Assembly: GCF_005871205.1 (NCBI RefSeq)
Contig: NZ_SWKM01000013.1
Coordinates: 248,001-312,000 of the forward strand
Direction: 5' to 3'
DNA from: Marinobacter alexandrii
GTDB lineage: Bacteria; Pseudomonadota; Gammaproteobacteria; Pseudomonadales; Oleiphilaceae
DNA length: 64,000 nucleotides
In this document: positions 43,793 to 53,589 of the stretch, one piece after another
Numbering within the stretch: position 1 is the first letter of the stretch
Layout: every line of letters starts with the position of its first letter
Notes under the pieces: model-generated
What the model saw: the letters and a program-made list of their open reading frames with translations, nothing else
Database searches by the model: none
Told to the model about the DNA's origin: nothing
Position numbers and translations under genes: made by a program

Positions 43793-44866
43793 CTATGCGT
43801 TGAAAAAGTCGTCCATCCAGGCGCTGTCCATCTCGGCCAGCGACGCGTAGCGCCACCGCGGCTGCTGATCCTTATCAATCAGCAGTGCCCGGATGCCTTC
43901 GGCGAATTCGCCTTTGCTCAGGCACTTCTTCGACAACACCAATTCTTTATCGAGAACTTCCTTCAGGCTGTTGTGCTTGCAGCCGTGCAGATGGCCCCAA
44001 ACCAGAGCCAGAGACGTGGGCGACGCCGACGCCAGCGACTTGGTCGCCTTGGCCAACCAGCTGTCACCACCAGACAGCTCGTTGAGCTGGCTGACCACCG
44101 CTTCCAGGGAATCGGCATCGGTGACGCGATTGATCTCGTCGTAATGGCTGCGGATCGGCGATTCCGGCATTGCATCAGAACTTTGCTGCTCAAACTGACG
44201 CAGAACGCTGCCAACCACGGCATGTGCGTTCTCGCCCTGCCAAGCTTGTTTGCGGAGCTCACTGACGACATCGGCTTTCAGTTCATGCTTGATAAAGCGG
44301 TCCGCCAGTCCGGTAAAGACTGCGTCGGCACCGTTCATGCGCGCGCCGGTCAGGCCCAGGAACATCCCGGTACGGCCAGGCGTGCGGTTCAGGAACCAGC
44401 CAGCGGCAACATCCGGGTAAAGGCCAATGGTGATCTCCGGCATGGCCAGCTTGGACTTTTCAGTAACTACACGATGCGAGGCGCCTTCCATGATACCCAT
44501 GCCGCCACCCATGACGATGCCATGACCCCAGCACACGATGGGTTTGGGGAAGGTGTGCAGCAGGTAATTCAGCTCATACTCTTCGGTGAAGAAAGCTTCG
44601 CCTTCGCTGGCGCCCTGGGGCTCAGTCATGCTGCGATACAGGGCCACGATGTCGCCACCGGCGCAGAATGCCTTGTCACCTTCCGCTTCCAGCCAGACCG
44701 CGCCAATGCGCGGATCTTCGGCCCAGCGCTTGAGCTGGGATGTAAGCAGGCGAATCATTTCCAGCGACAGGGAATTGAGCGCTTTCGGCGTATTCAGGCG
44801 GGCCACGGCGATCAGTGCGTCGTCACCGGTGGTCCACTCTTCAAAGACAATGGGTTGGTCAGTCAT
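43793..44866 (-). CDS. 3-hydroxyisobutyryl-CoA hydrolase (crotonase fold)
   Basis: A 357-aa protein, longer than simple enoyl-CoA hydratases and with the HIBYL-CoA hydrolase layout. The start at ATG 44866 has AAGGAA upstream; a longer frame is rejected. Motifs are LNTPKALNSLSLEMI, AFCAGGDIVALY (CoA-binding oxyanion loop) and MGGGMGIMEGASHRVVTEKSKLAMPEITIGLYPD (short: MGGGMGIMEG, MPEITIGLYPD). It hydrolyses 3-hydroxyisobutyryl-CoA to release CoA in valine catabolism, fitting its position between the hydratase and mmsB. Confidence 0.9.
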   Translation of the reverse strand: MTDQPIVFEEWTTGDDALIAVARLNTPKALNSLSLEMIRLLTSQLKRWAEDPRIGAVWLEAEGDKAFCAGGDIVALYRSMTEPQGASEGEAFFTEEYELNYLLHTFPKPIVCWGHGIVMGGGMGIMEGASHRVVTEKSKLAMPEITIGLYPDVAAGWFLNRTPGRTGMFLGLTGARMNGADAVFTGLADRFIKHELKADVVSELRKQAWQGENAHAVVGSVLRQFEQQSSDAMPESPIRSHYDEINRVTDADSLEAVVSQLNELSGGDSWLAKATKSLASASPTSLALVWGHLHGCKHNSLKEVLDKELVLSKKCLSKGEFAEGIRALLIDKDQQPRWRYASLAEMDSAWMDDFFNA

Positions 44867-44912
44867 AGCGTTTCCTTCAGCCGCCGCCCGGCAGCGGCTC
44901 TCCAGCAATTTG

Positions 44913-45692
44913 TTAGCGGTTTTTCCAGTCCGGTGTGCGCTTTTCCAGGAAGGCGTTCACGCCTTCTTTCTGGTCTTCCGTGGAGAACAGCTCCACGAAC
45001 AGTTCGCGCTCCATACGCCAGCCGTCGTCGTGGCTGCGGCCGTCGCGGGCGCTCATCACCAGAGTTTTGCAGCGGGCCGTTGAGGACGGGCTTTGCTTAC
45101 AGGCCATTTCCGCCAGCTCCAAAGCCTTATCCAGGCTGGTACCCGAGGGAACCACTTCTTCCACCAAGCCAATCTGCAGGGCCTTGTCGGCCTTGACTCG
45201 CTCGCCGCACAGAATCATGCGCTTGGCCCAGCCTTCACCCACCAGCCAGGGCAGGTTCTGGGTGCCACCGGCACACGGCAGCAGGCCAACACCAGCTTCC
45301 GGCAGGGCCATCTGGGCGTGTTCTTCGGCAATGCGAATATCGCAGGCCATGGCACATTCCAGGCCGCCGCCCATGGCGTAGCCGTTTACCGCCGCGATAG
45401 AAACGCCACGGAACTTGCTGAGCTCGGCAAAGGCCTCACCGAAGAGCTGCGCCATCTGGTTAGCCCGGGCCTTGTCGCCGTCGGCGAAGGTTTTCAGGTC
45501 GGCACCGGCCGAGAAGAACTTTTCACCCTGGCCGGTGACCACGAGTGCGAAGATGTTCCGGTCGGCGTTCAGTTCACGGATGGTTTCCTTGAGTGCCGGC
45601 AGGGACTCCGCCGTCCAGGTATTGGCCGGCGGATTATTGATCGTCAGTACCGCAATGTGTCCGCGTTTTTCGAGCTGAATCAGATCGCTCAT
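44913..45692 (-). CDS. Enoyl-CoA hydratase (valine pathway)
   Basis: A 259-aa crotonase-fold hydratase. I start at ATG 45692, preceded by GGGGAGAC. The oxyanion loop motifs are FFSAGADLKTF and YAMGGGLECAMACD, and the catalytic Glu region is ALPEAGVGLLPCAGGTQNLP. It would hydrate methacrylyl-CoA to 3-hydroxyisobutyryl-CoA. It lies between the acyl-CoA dehydrogenase and the hydrolase genes in pathway order. Confidence 0.9.
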   Translation of the reverse strand: MSDLIQLEKRGHIAVLTINNPPANTWTAESLPALKETIRELNADRNIFALVVTGQGEKFFSAGADLKTFADGDKARANQMAQLFGEAFAELSKFRGVSIAAVNGYAMGGGLECAMACDIRIAEEHAQMALPEAGVGLLPCAGGTQNLPWLVGEGWAKRMILCGERVKADKALQIGLVEEVVPSGTSLDKALELAEMACKQSPSSTARCKTLVMSARDGRSHDDGWRMERELFVELFSTEDQKEGVNAFLEKRTPDWKNR

Positions 45693-45741
45693 TGTCTGTC
45701 TCCCCTTTCCTTGCGGTGTTCTTGGTTCTCTTTGTATCGCC

Positions 45742-46908
45742 TCATTGGATCGCTTCGGCCACGCCGTCTTCGAGCAGGCGACGGGCGACAATCAGGCGCA
45801 TGATTTCGTTGGTGCCCTCGAGAATCTGGTGCACCCGCAGATCCCGCAGATAACGCTCAATGGGGTACTCGCGGATGTAGCCATAGCCGCCGTGCAGCTG
45901 CAGGGCTTCGTTGACTATCTCGAAACAGGCATCGGTGGCGAATCGCTTGGCCATGGCACAGTGCAGCGTGGCTTCGGTGTCGCCGCTATCAAGCTTGAAC
46001 GCACCCAACCGCACCATCTGCCTGGCCGCTACCAGGTTGGTCGCCATGTCGGCGAGCTTGAACTGCAGGGCCTGGAAGGCCGCCAGCGGTTTACCGAACT
46101 GTTCACGCTCGTGCATGTAGTTGCGGGCCCGCAGCAGTGCCGCCTGGGCGCCACCGAGGGAACAGGTGGCGATGTTCAGGCGGCCACCGTCGAGGCCTTT
46201 CATCGCAATGGCAAAGCCGTCGCCTTCCTCGCCCACACGATAAGAGGCCGGAACGCGTACATTCTCCAGGCTAATCATGCGAGTTGGCTGACTGCGCCAG
46301 CCCATTTTTTCTTCGTTCTTGCCGTAGGTGATGCCGTCGGTGTCGGCCGGGATCACAAAGGTGGAAATGCCTTTGGAGCCGCTGTCCGGCGCTCCGGTAC
46401 GGGCCATCAGCACCAGGATGTCGGTACTGCCGGCCCCGGAAATAAACACCTTGCTGCCGGTGATCAGGTAGTCATCGCCATCACGGACCGCTTTGGTGCG
46501 CAGGCTGGCCGCATCGGACCCGGCTCCGGGTTCGGTCAGGCAGTAGGACGCCAGCCACTCGCCACGGGCGAGTTTGGGCACCACTTCCTGTTTCAGGTCG
46601 TCAGAAGCAAAACTAGCCACCATCCAGGTCGCCATGTTGTGAATCGTGATGAAGGCCGCGGTGGAGGGGCAGGCTGCGGCCAGTTCCTCGACAATCACCG
46701 AGGTATCAAGCCGGGACAGGCCCATACCGCCCAGGGCTTCCGGCGTGTACAGGCCCATAAAGCCCATTTCGCCGGCTTCCTTCATCACGTCCACGGGGAA
46801 GATATGCTCGTCGTCCCACTTGGCCGCGTGCGGCGCCATGGATTTCTCCGCGAACGCACGTGCTGCTTCCCGGAACGCCAGCTGGTCTTCGGTCAGGTTA
46901 AAGTCCAT
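45742..46908 (-). CDS. Acyl-CoA dehydrogenase (isobutyryl-CoA dehydrogenase type)
   Basis: A 388-aa flavin enzyme. MDFNLTEDQLAFREAARAFAEKSMAPHA starts the helical domain (short: LTEDQLAFREAARAF), CLTEPGAGSDAASL and the FAD site are present, and EYPIERYLRDLRVHQILEGTNEIMRLIVARRL (short: HQILEGTNEIMR) carries the catalytic-base region. It would oxidise isobutyryl-CoA to methacrylyl-CoA. It heads the four-gene set and is separated from mmsA by a terminator, so it probably has its own promoter. Confidence 0.9.
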   Translation of the reverse strand: MDFNLTEDQLAFREAARAFAEKSMAPHAAKWDDEHIFPVDVMKEAGEMGFMGLYTPEALGGMGLSRLDTSVIVEELAAACPSTAAFITIHNMATWMVASFASDDLKQEVVPKLARGEWLASYCLTEPGAGSDAASLRTKAVRDGDDYLITGSKVFISGAGSTDILVLMARTGAPDSGSKGISTFVIPADTDGITYGKNEEKMGWRSQPTRMISLENVRVPASYRVGEEGDGFAIAMKGLDGGRLNIATCSLGGAQAALLRARNYMHEREQFGKPLAAFQALQFKLADMATNLVAARQMVRLGAFKLDSGDTEATLHCAMAKRFATDACFEIVNEALQLHGGYGYIREYPIERYLRDLRVHQILEGTNEIMRLIVARRLLEDGVAEAIQ

Positions 46909-46947
46909 CGAATCACTCCAGATCTAAGTAGGCTGGTAATGGCGGGG

Positions 46948-46978
46948 AAAAAAGGGGGCCGGAAACAGGTTCCGGCCC
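46948..46978 (-). terminator. Rho-independent terminator after mmsA
   Basis: On the minus strand GGGCCGGAA and TTCCGGCCC form a perfect 9-bp stem around a 5-nt loop (46956-46978), followed by CC and six T residues (46948-46953 in the complement). It lies 24 bp after the mmsA stop codon and would split mmsA from the downstream acyl-CoA dehydrogenase gene. Confidence 0.88.
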
Positions 46979-47001
46979 AAGTTACCCCACCTTCAACACA
47001 C

Positions 47002-48492
47002 TCAACGCAACTGGATAGAGAAGTTCGCTTCGGTGCTGGCCTCGCTGGAGAACCAGCGTGAAGTGACGGTTTTCGTCTCGGTGTAGAAACGCACAGCCTG
47101 CTTGCCGTAGGCGTGCTGGTCACCGTAGAAGGAGCCCTTCCAACCGGTGAAGGAGAAGAACGGCAGGGGTACCGGGATGGGGATGTTCACACCCACCTGA
47201 CCCACATCAATCTCGTGCTGGAAGCGACGGGCACAACCACCGGAAGAGGTGAAGATGGAGGTGCCGTTGCCATACGGGCTGTTATTGATCAGCTCGATGG
47301 CCTCACCCAGGCTGTCGGTTTCCATGCAGGACAGAACCGGGCCGAAGATTTCTTCGTTGTAGATGTCCATTTTGGTGGTCACGCCTGAGAACAGGGTCGG
47401 TCCCACCCAGTTGCCGTCTGGCAGACCATCAACGGTGCAACCGCGGCCGTCCAGCAGCAGGTTGGCGCCCTGGGCCTCGCCAGTGGCAATCAGGGACTCA
47501 ACGCGGTCCTTGGCTTTGGCACTGATGATCGGGCCGTAGCTGGCGCCGGAATCGTTCCAGGCACCCGGCCGAACCTTGGCCATGGCTTCTTTCAGTTCTG
47601 GAATCCACTGCTGGGCTTCGCCCACGAATACGGCAACGGAGATCGCCATGCAGCGCTGACCGGCAGCGCCAACGGAGGCCCCTACCAAGGCATTGATAAC
47701 CTGCTGCTTGTCGGCATCCGGCATGATGACCATGTGGTTCTTGGCACCGGCGAAGCTCTGTACACGCTTCATGTTGCGGGTACCGGTTTCATAGATGTAT
47801 CGGCCAACCGGTACGGAGCCAACGAAGGACACGGCACGGATGGCCGGATCGGTCAGCAACACATCTACCTGCTCTTTGCCACCGTGAACAACCTGCAGAA
47901 CACCCTTGGGTGCACCGGCCTGTTCAAACAGCTCAGCCAGACGCATCGGGGTCAGCGGGTCCTGCTCGGACGGCTTCAGAATGAAGGTGTTTCCGCAAAC
48001 AATTGCCATCGGGAACATCCACAGGGGAATCATGGCCGGGAAGTTGAACGGGGTAATACCGGCACATACGCCCAGTGGCTGGATCCAGGAGTGGGTGTCC
48101 ACTTCCCGGGCTACGTTCTCAACGGTCTCACCCATCATCAGTGAGGCCACATTGCCGGCATGTTCAACCACTTCGATACCGCGCCAGACATCGCCTTTGG
48201 CGTCTTCGAAGGTTTTACCGGTCTCTTGCGACAGAATTTCGGCAATCTCGTCGTGGTGCTCTTTTAACAGAGCCTGGTAGCGCAGCATTACACGGGCGCG
48301 CTCGGATACCGGGGTTTCTTTCCAGGTCTTGAAGACTTCACCCGCGTACTTGATAGCCTGCTCCATTTCCGCGTGGGTAGTGCACGGAGCCTTGGCGATC
48401 ACTTCGTTGGTGGCGGGATCGGTAACGTCGATCCAATCCTGGGTCTGGCTTTGAATAAATTCACCAGCGAGGTACAGAGGTACGTTTTTCAT
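47002..48492 (-). CDS. mmsA: Methylmalonate-semialdehyde dehydrogenase (acylating)
   Basis: A 496-aa CoA-acylating aldehyde dehydrogenase. I start at Met 48492; a longer frame to 48663 overlaps the divergent regulator. The catalytic Cys lies in GQRCMAIS (about residue 280), NAD-binding residues in [10 protein letters not shown], and [14 protein letters not shown] is the CoA-dependent-branch loop. The Glu of ordinary aldehyde dehydrogenases is replaced by the Asn-rich [11 protein letters not shown] context, typical of this acylating branch. It turns methylmalonate semialdehyde to propionyl-CoA and CO2, the last step of valine degradation. Confidence 0.95.
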   Translation of the reverse strand: MKNVPLYLAGEFIQSQTQDWIDVTDPATNEVIAKAPCTTHAEMEQAIKYAGEVFKTWKETPVSERARVMLRYQALLKEHHDEIAEILSQETGKTFEDAKGDVWRGIEVVEHAGNVASLMMGETVENVAREVDTHSWIQPLGVCAGITPFNFPAMIPLWMFPMAIVCGNTFILKPSEQDPLTPMRLAELFEQAGAPKGVLQVVHGGKEQVDVLLTDPAIRAVSFVGSVPVGRYIYETGTRNMKRVQSFAGAKNHMVIMPDADKQQVINALVGASVGAAGQRCMAISVAVFVGEAQQWIPELKEAMAKVRPGAWNDSGASYGPIISAKAKDRVESLIATGEAQGANLLLDGRGCTVDGLPDGNWVGPTLFSGVTTKMDIYNEEIFGPVLSCMETDSLGEAIELINNSPYGNGTSIFTSSGGCARRFQHEIDVGQVGVNIPIPVPLPFFSFTGWKGSFYGDQHAYGKQAVRFYTETKTVTSRWFSSEASTEANFSIQLR

Positions 48493-48593
48493 GTTGAAGG
48501 CCCTGTTTGTTGTTATGAGGAAAGCAAGCCAAAACCCGCGGGTTCTGACCACGATGATAAGAAGACTAGCACGGTGCTCACGCAAGAGTGATT

Positions 48594-48626
48594 GACTAAA
48601 TTTCGCTCCTGATGGACTATCTTTCG
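48594..48626. promoter_or_regulatory. AraC-type direct-repeat operator between mmsA and mmsR
   Basis: GACTAAATTTCG (48594-48605) and GACTATCTTTCG (48615-48626) agree at 10 of 12 bases and start 21 bp apart, exactly two helical turns. AraC-family proteins bind such tandem half-sites. The site is about 100 bp upstream of mmsA and 17 bp upstream of the regulator, so it may serve activation of mmsA and control of the regulator itself. Confidence 0.7.
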
Positions 48627-48642
48627 ATCTCGCATTCGACTT

Positions 48643-49527
48643 ATGGCGACTACGATGCCCCAAACCTCACAGTGGCCGGTACCCCAGGACAGCGTCCGTT
48701 ACGTGGTACCGGACCCCATCATTAAACTATTGGCCAGTCATCCCCTGACTCAGGACCTGTACCCCCTGGCATTTGGCCACTACCGCCGCGCGGTTGGGCA
48801 CCACATGCACCGGGAACACCACAGCGACTATCTTTTGATCTACTGCACCGAAGGCAAGGCGTTCCTGAACGTGCTGGGCGAGCCTTACACCGTAGGCCCC
48901 GGGGACTTGCTGCTACTGCCAGCCGGCGCCCACCATCGCTACACCTCGGACCCGGACAACCCATGGACAATCCATTGGGTGCATTACACCGGGCCTCTGG
49001 CTGAGGAATTTCGTCATTACATGGGCTTTGGCAACACTCGCATCCGCCATCTGGGCCGACAGCCCCGGTTGCTCGTGGATTTCAACGGACTGTTGTCGGT
49101 GCGCCAGACCGGTTTCCGGGCCCGGGGCCTGATCCACGCCGCCAACCGCCTGCGGCAGCTGATGGCGGCGGTGCCCCTGAGCGCCGATGAAACCAGCCGT
49201 GAACAACAGGCGGAGCTGGATACCATCCACAATTACATGCGCGAGCACCTGGATGAGCGGGTCTCGCTGGATCAACTGGCCGATCTGGCCGGCCTGTCAC
49301 CGGCGCACTTTGCCACCCGCTATCGGGAGCAGACCGGCAGCTCACCAATCCAGCATTTCCTACACCTGAAAGTGGAACGGGCGTGCCAAATGCTGGATAC
49401 CAGCAATCTGAGCTTCGCGGACATCAGCAGGCGCCTGGGCTACGACGATGCCTACTATTTTTCCCGGTTATTCAAGAAGGTGATGGGACAATCGCCCCGT
49501 GATTACCGGCACACGGCGAGGCACTGA
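48643..49527 (+). CDS. mmsR: AraC-family regulator of valine catabolism (MmsR-like)
   Basis: A 294-aa regulator. The first 150 residues form a cupin-like effector domain ([33 protein letters not shown]), and the last 100 hold two helix-turn-helix motifs ([27 protein letters not shown] and [30 protein letters not shown], in short pieces). It is divergent from mmsA, the classic mmsR-mmsA arrangement of pseudomonads, where MmsR activates valine catabolism. The inducer here is inferred. The start ATG 48643 follows a short leader. Confidence 0.85.
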   Translation: MATTMPQTSQWPVPQDSVRYVVPDPIIKLLASHPLTQDLYPLAFGHYRRAVGHHMHREHHSDYLLIYCTEGKAFLNVLGEPYTVGPGDLLLLPAGAHHRYTSDPDNPWTIHWVHYTGPLAEEFRHYMGFGNTRIRHLGRQPRLLVDFNGLLSVRQTGFRARGLIHAANRLRQLMAAVPLSADETSREQQAELDTIHNYMREHLDERVSLDQLADLAGLSPAHFATRYREQTGSSPIQHFLHLKVERACQMLDTSNLSFADISRRLGYDDAYYFSRLFKKVMGQSPRDYRHTARH

Positions 49528-49662
49528 GCTCTTTGCACTGAGCACTGCGATTCGGGCCAGAGTCACATCTGGCCATTACGGCGACTTTTGTTCGAAAAAT
49601 TAAACGGATACCCTTGAGAAAAAAACGTCTAACCTGACAGCACCTACAATAAGAGTGAACCC

Positions 49663-50091
49663 ATGGCCTCCTATACCATTGAAATCAACGAAACCTTTAA
49701 CGTGCCCCGCAACCGGGTGTTCGCCCTGTTTGCCGACCACAAGCGTTTTGGTCAATTGCTCGGCGCTCCGGTCAAGCGCATCAAGGACAGCGACCAGGCT
49801 GACCCCAACGGCATAGGGTCGGTCCGAAAAATCGGTATTGGGCCGATTGGTCTGAAGGAAACGGTACTGAGCTTTGAACCAGATTCACTGATCGAGTACA
49901 CCATCACCAGCACGAGCCCGATCAAAAACCATCTCGGCCGGATCCGATTCGAAGACACGGCTGAGGGTCAGACGCGCATCAATTACACCATCATTTTCGA
50001 GGACGTTGTGCCATTCACCGGTCGGGTGGTAAGCGCCACACTTGAGCAGGGTATTCGCCGGGGCCTTAAACGCGTTCCGCAGCTCGCATAA
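49663..50091 (+). CDS. SRPBCC-family protein
   Basis: A 142-aa START/polyketide-cyclase-like protein. ITVNETFNVPRNRVFALFADHKRF-like sequence (SYTIEINETFNVPRNRVFAL) at the N-terminus, GIGSVRKIGIGPIGLKETVLSF and INYTIIFEDVVPFTGRVV form the lipid-binding sandwich pattern of the family. It is thought to hold a hydrophobic ligand. The next gene, an MBL-fold protein, lies 150 bp on, with no clear link. Confidence 0.85.
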   Translation: MASYTIEINETFNVPRNRVFALFADHKRFGQLLGAPVKRIKDSDQADPNGIGSVRKIGIGPIGLKETVLSFEPDSLIEYTITSTSPIKNHLGRIRFEDTAEGQTRINYTIIFEDVVPFTGRVVSATLEQGIRRGLKRVPQLA

Positions 50092-50242
50092 CAAAAAAAA
50101 ATCGAAAATTCAGACGATTAGTGCAAGAAAAACCGTTTTTTGACCTGCAGCAAACGCCTCGCCTGGCCGATCTTGTAATCTCCGCTCCCTCCGCAGTCCC
50201 GGCCCAAGTGGCCGGCGACTCCACACCAAACGGGAGACCGCT

Positions 50243-51043
50243 ATGGCAATCGAGCCGATTGTTCTGTTTGATAACGGACACCACAAATGTCTGATGTTTG
50301 ATTCACTGGTGACTGGCGAAGGTGTCCAGTCCAATCAGTTTCTTGTGGTCGATGGCAAACACGAAGCCCTGATTGATCCAGGCGGTGATCTTACCTATAC
50401 GCCGCTCTCAGTGGCTGCCTCGCGATACATGAACCTTCGTGACATGGACTATGTGTTTGCCTCCCATCAGGATCCAGACATCATCGGCGCCATTGATCGC
50501 TGGATCGTTCACACGAAAGCCAAAATCGTGACCTCAAAATTGTGGGCTCGATTTTTACCGCACCTCGTATCCAGCTACGTGACCACAAAGTTAAGTGGCA
50601 GCGTCTATGATCGCATCGTAGGCGTGCCCGACGCCGGCGCCAATGTGAAGTTTGGGGATTCCTACCTCCAATGCCTTCCTGCACACTTCATGCACTCGGT
50701 TGGAAATCTGCAGTTCTACGACCCGGTCTCAAAAATTCTGTTTTCAGGTGACCTGGGAGCGTCAATGGGTGGTGAGGATGAACATCTGCCCGTGCAGGAT
50801 TTCGATCGGCACATTCCTAGCATGATCGGCTTTCACCGCCGCTACATCGCTTCACAAAAAGTCTGCCGCCTTTGGGCAAACATGATCAGGGATCTTGAGG
50901 TGGATATGATCGTGCCCCAACACGGCAAGCGCTTTGAGGGGGAAACCATGGTGAATCGCTTTTTGGATTGGGTCGGCGACATGGAATGTGGGATCGATTT
51001 GATGACGCAAGAGAACTACCGCCGCCCCGTAGACTACGTCTGA
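50243..51043 (+). CDS. MBL-fold metallo-hydrolase, flavodiiron-like
   Basis: A 266-aa protein of the flavodiiron/ODP MBL group, a relative of the one at 38.8 kb. The metal-site motif ASHQDPDIIGAIDRW (about residues 74-88) has the H-x-D-x-D-like spacing, and PAHFMHSVGNLQFYD and LFSGDLGASMGG carry further ligands (His and Asp). AACGGGAG lies before the ATG. It has no flavodoxin domain. A redox sensor or oxygen-reducing partner is possible; the substrate is unknown. Confidence 0.82.
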   Translation: MAIEPIVLFDNGHHKCLMFDSLVTGEGVQSNQFLVVDGKHEALIDPGGDLTYTPLSVAASRYMNLRDMDYVFASHQDPDIIGAIDRWIVHTKAKIVTSKLWARFLPHLVSSYVTTKLSGSVYDRIVGVPDAGANVKFGDSYLQCLPAHFMHSVGNLQFYDPVSKILFSGDLGASMGGEDEHLPVQDFDRHIPSMIGFHRRYIASQKVCRLWANMIRDLEVDMIVPQHGKRFEGETMVNRFLDWVGDMECGIDLMTQENYRRPVDYV

Positions 51044-51052
51044 TCGGACAGA

Positions 51053-51072
51053 AACAGCCCCGGACGGCTGTT
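51053..51072. terminator. Hairpin between convergent genes
   Basis: AACAGCC and GGCTGTT form a perfect 7-bp stem with a 6-nt loop, 10 bp after the MBL gene stop. It lies between converging genes and could end both, although the T tract is short. Confidence 0.45.
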
Positions 51073-51091
51073 CCAGGAAGGTTGACACCGG

Positions 51092-51427
51092 TCAGTAACC
51101 GCCGCCACCCCCGCCTCGAGGATCGGAGCCTTTCTTGTACTTCCGGTCCCGGTCCATCATGTCTTTTTTTTCTTCCTCGCCTGCGGCGGTCGGGGGCATG
51201 TTTTCCAGATCCTCAATGGTTGTCCGACCGCCCGGTTCCAGCCTCATTTCACGCCCCATTCCGGTGCGACTCTGGCGCCGCATCATGGTGTCATCCGAGT
51301 GCATGCCTGGCTGGCCGTCCATCATCATTTGCTGGCGTTCCTTCTGCCGCTCCCACTGGTCGGCGGTTGCCGAGGTGTAAGGCAGCAACACTGCCAGGGC
51401 CAAGGATCCAATAAGCAGTTTTGTCAT
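51092..51427 (-). CDS. Small exported protein rich in Met and Gly
   Basis: A 111-aa protein starting at ATG 51427 with a signal peptide (MTKLLIGSLALAVLLPYTSATA, cut near ATA-DQW). The mature part is highly charged with many Met (QQMMMDGQPGMHSDDTMMRR) and ends in RGGGGGGY. The Met-rich segment could bind Cu(I) or could be unstructured linker. I recognise no family. Confidence 0.6.
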   Translation of the reverse strand: MTKLLIGSLALAVLLPYTSATADQWERQKERQQMMMDGQPGMHSDDTMMRRQSRTGMGREMRLEPGGRTTIEDLENMPPTAAGEEEKKDMMDRDRKYKKGSDPRGGGGGGY

Positions 51428-51690
51428 CGAGTTACCCTCCCTTTTATGGCCGACCATCCCCGGCCACGGGAACTACTCTGAGGGGACCACCGTTAACTTC
51501 CCTCGTCCCCACTACAGAGACACTCTGAATGCGCCTTTGTTGCAGCAAGGAGATTAAACCTGCGTTTCCTTACAACAATTTCATCCAAGGCTTAAACCAC
51601 GGTTTCGAACTCCCTGCCAAATAAGCCTGTTCCCTTCAGGATTTGTTCAGTAAAATTCCGCCCTTTCATAAGAAACAAGAGGCAGCGCAG

Positions 51691-52422
51691 ATGGGCAGAG
51701 CCTACCAGAACCGCAAAGAATCCATGGCCAAGACGGCCGCGGCAAAAACCAAGGTCTACAGCAAGTACGGTCGTGAGATTTACATGGCCGCTAAATCCGG
51801 TGGCACAGACCCGGACGGCAACCTGTCCCTGCGTGGACTGATTGACCGTGCCAAGAAAGACCAGGTTCCGTCTCACGTCATCGAGAAGGCCATCGATAAA
51901 GCCAAGGGCGGCGCCGGCGAAGATTATTCCGCGGCTCGGTATGAGGGCTATGGACCCGGCAACTGCATGGTGATCGTAGACTGCCTGACCGACAACCCGA
52001 ACCGCACCTTTGGTGATGTTCGCCTCGCCTTTACCAAGACCAAGTGCAAGATCGGCACCCCCGGCACCGTGTCACACATGTTTGATCACTGTGCCATTTT
52101 CGCCTTCAAGGGCGAGGATGAAGAGACGGTACTAGAAGCCCTGATGGACGCCGACGTCGACGTAACTGACATTGAAAACGAAGATGGCCTGATCACGGTA
52201 TTCACCCCGAACACCGAGTATGCCAAGGCCCGTCAGGCGCTGACCGATGCGTTCGAAGGCATCGACTTCGACGCCGACGAAATCCAGTTCCTGCCAAAGA
52301 CCACCACACCGGTTGAAGGCGACGACGTTCCGCTGTTCGAGAAGTTCTATGACATGCTGAACGACCTGGACGACGTGCAGAACATCTTCCACAACGCCGA
52401 ACTGCCGGAACAGGCGGAATAA
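51691..52422 (+). CDS. YebC/PmpR-family protein (YeeN-type)
   Basis: A 243-aa protein starting at ATG 51691. The N-terminus [30 protein letters not shown] identifies the YeeN branch of the YebC family, unlike the HSKW start of classical YebC. The motifs [11 protein letters not shown] and [19 protein letters not shown] are conserved. YebC proteins are transcription regulators or ribosome-associated factors that help translate difficult stretches. The role here is unknown. Confidence 0.9.
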   Translation: MGRAYQNRKESMAKTAAAKTKVYSKYGREIYMAAKSGGTDPDGNLSLRGLIDRAKKDQVPSHVIEKAIDKAKGGAGEDYSAARYEGYGPGNCMVIVDCLTDNPNRTFGDVRLAFTKTKCKIGTPGTVSHMFDHCAIFAFKGEDEETVLEALMDADVDVTDIENEDGLITVFTPNTEYAKARQALTDAFEGIDFDADEIQFLPKTTTPVEGDDVPLFEKFYDMLNDLDDVQNIFHNAELPEQAE

Positions 52423-52447
52423 GCCACAGGCCCAACAGGAAGCCAAC

Positions 52448-53194
52448 ATGAGCGAACCACGCCCACAGAGCCAGCCGGCCCGGGTTGTCATCCTCAAGAC
52501 CGGAACCACCTACCCCAGCATTCGGGAGGTTCATGGTGATTTCGAGGATTGGTTCGTTCGTGGCCTGTCGTCGGACCTGGCGCTCACGGTTATCAATGTG
52601 GAGCAGGGCGAGCTGCCAGGCTCGCCCGAGCAATGGGATGGCATTGTGGTCACCGGCTCTCCGGCCATGGTCAGCGATCACGCTGACTGGAGCGAGAACA
52701 CGGCACGCTGGCTAGCCGAGGCGGTTAAACAGCAGATTCCGGTCTTCGGAGTGTGTTACGGGCATCAGCTCCTCGCCCACGCTCTGGGTGGCGAGGTTGG
52801 CTACCATCCTGAAGGTCGGGAGACTGGCACCCGCTCCATTGAGCTGACTGCCGAAGCCGCTGCAGACCCGCTGTTCGCGACTCTTCCGGGCTCCTTCAAG
52901 GCCCAGCTGACCCATAAGCAGTCGGTACTTGGACTGCCCGCAGGTGCCGTTCTGCTAGGCCGAAGCAACTTCGAACCACATCAGGCGTTTCGGGTTGGCG
53001 AATGTGCCTGGGGCGTGCAATTCCATCCGGAATTCACCGACACAGTCATGAAAGGCTATCTGAATGTCCAGGCGCCGGAGCTGATTGCCGAGAATCTGGA
53101 TCCGAACGCCCTGTTGGCGGCCGCCGAGCCTGCGCCAGTCGCTTCAAGCCTGTTACAGCGCTTCTCGAACCTGGTCATGAACCGCCAACGCTGA
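52448..53194 (+). CDS. Class I glutamine amidotransferase-like protein
   Basis: A 248-aa GATase1 domain protein. The nucleophile Cys is in FGVCYGHQLLAHALGG (about residue 100) and the His-Glu pair in GVQFHPEFTD (about 195), so the triad is complete. It follows the YebC-family gene by 26 bp and may be on the same transcript. Such free-standing GATases act on unknown glutamyl compounds or as GMP synthase-like enzymes; no partner is visible. Confidence 0.85.
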   Translation: MSEPRPQSQPARVVILKTGTTYPSIREVHGDFEDWFVRGLSSDLALTVINVEQGELPGSPEQWDGIVVTGSPAMVSDHADWSENTARWLAEAVKQQIPVFGVCYGHQLLAHALGGEVGYHPEGRETGTRSIELTAEAAADPLFATLPGSFKAQLTHKQSVLGLPAGAVLLGRSNFEPHQAFRVGECAWGVQFHPEFTDTVMKGYLNVQAPELIAENLDPNALLAAAEPAPVASSLLQRFSNLVMNRQR

Positions 53195-53208
53195 GTCCTT
53201 CTTAATGT

Positions 53209-53223
53209 GCCCCGGTGGGGCTT
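53209..53223. terminator. Short hairpin between convergent genes
   Basis: GCCCC and GGGGC form a 5-bp stem with loop GGT, followed by TTT, in the 30-bp gap between the GATase and FHA genes. It would serve both directions. Confidence 0.55.
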
Positions 53224-53574
53224 TCAGTCCAGAATGTAAGCGGTTTTCTCCAGGGAATTCTCTTCTTCGTCGACAAAACGGAATTCGTTCCAACCTACCC
53301 GAACCATGTCGTTGCTGTTCAGTCGCTGGCGGCTCTCCAGGCGGATGTCGTTCACGAAGGTGCCGTTGGTGCTGTCACTGTCGGTGATGTAGTAATCGAT
53401 GGTGTCATCCAGGTAGGCGTTCGGCACCGCCTCAATTACCGCATGCTGACCACTCACCGAGATCTCATCAATCTGGATATCATTTTCGGCGCGCCGCCCG
53501 ATTCGGGTTTCGGGTTGATCCAGCTCGAACGTGTTTACCACCACGTTATCCACCAGCTGTGAAAAGGTTGCCAT
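53224..53574 (-). CDS. FHA-domain protein
   Basis: A 116-aa protein made almost wholly of one forkhead-associated domain. Hallmarks are RIGRRAENDIQI (residues about 24-35), SVSGQHAVIE and SDSTNGTFVND. The domain binds phosphothreonine. It is the last gene of a module with a PP2C phosphatase and a Ser/Thr kinase, so it probably reads the phosphorylation the kinase writes. Confidence 0.92.
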   Translation of the reverse strand: MATFSQLVDNVVVNTFELDQPETRIGRRAENDIQIDEISVSGQHAVIEAVPNAYLDDTIDYYITDSDSTNGTFVNDIRLESRQRLNSNDMVRVGWNEFRFVDEEENSLEKTAYILD

Positions 53575-53589
53575 CTCAGGTTCCTCTGC

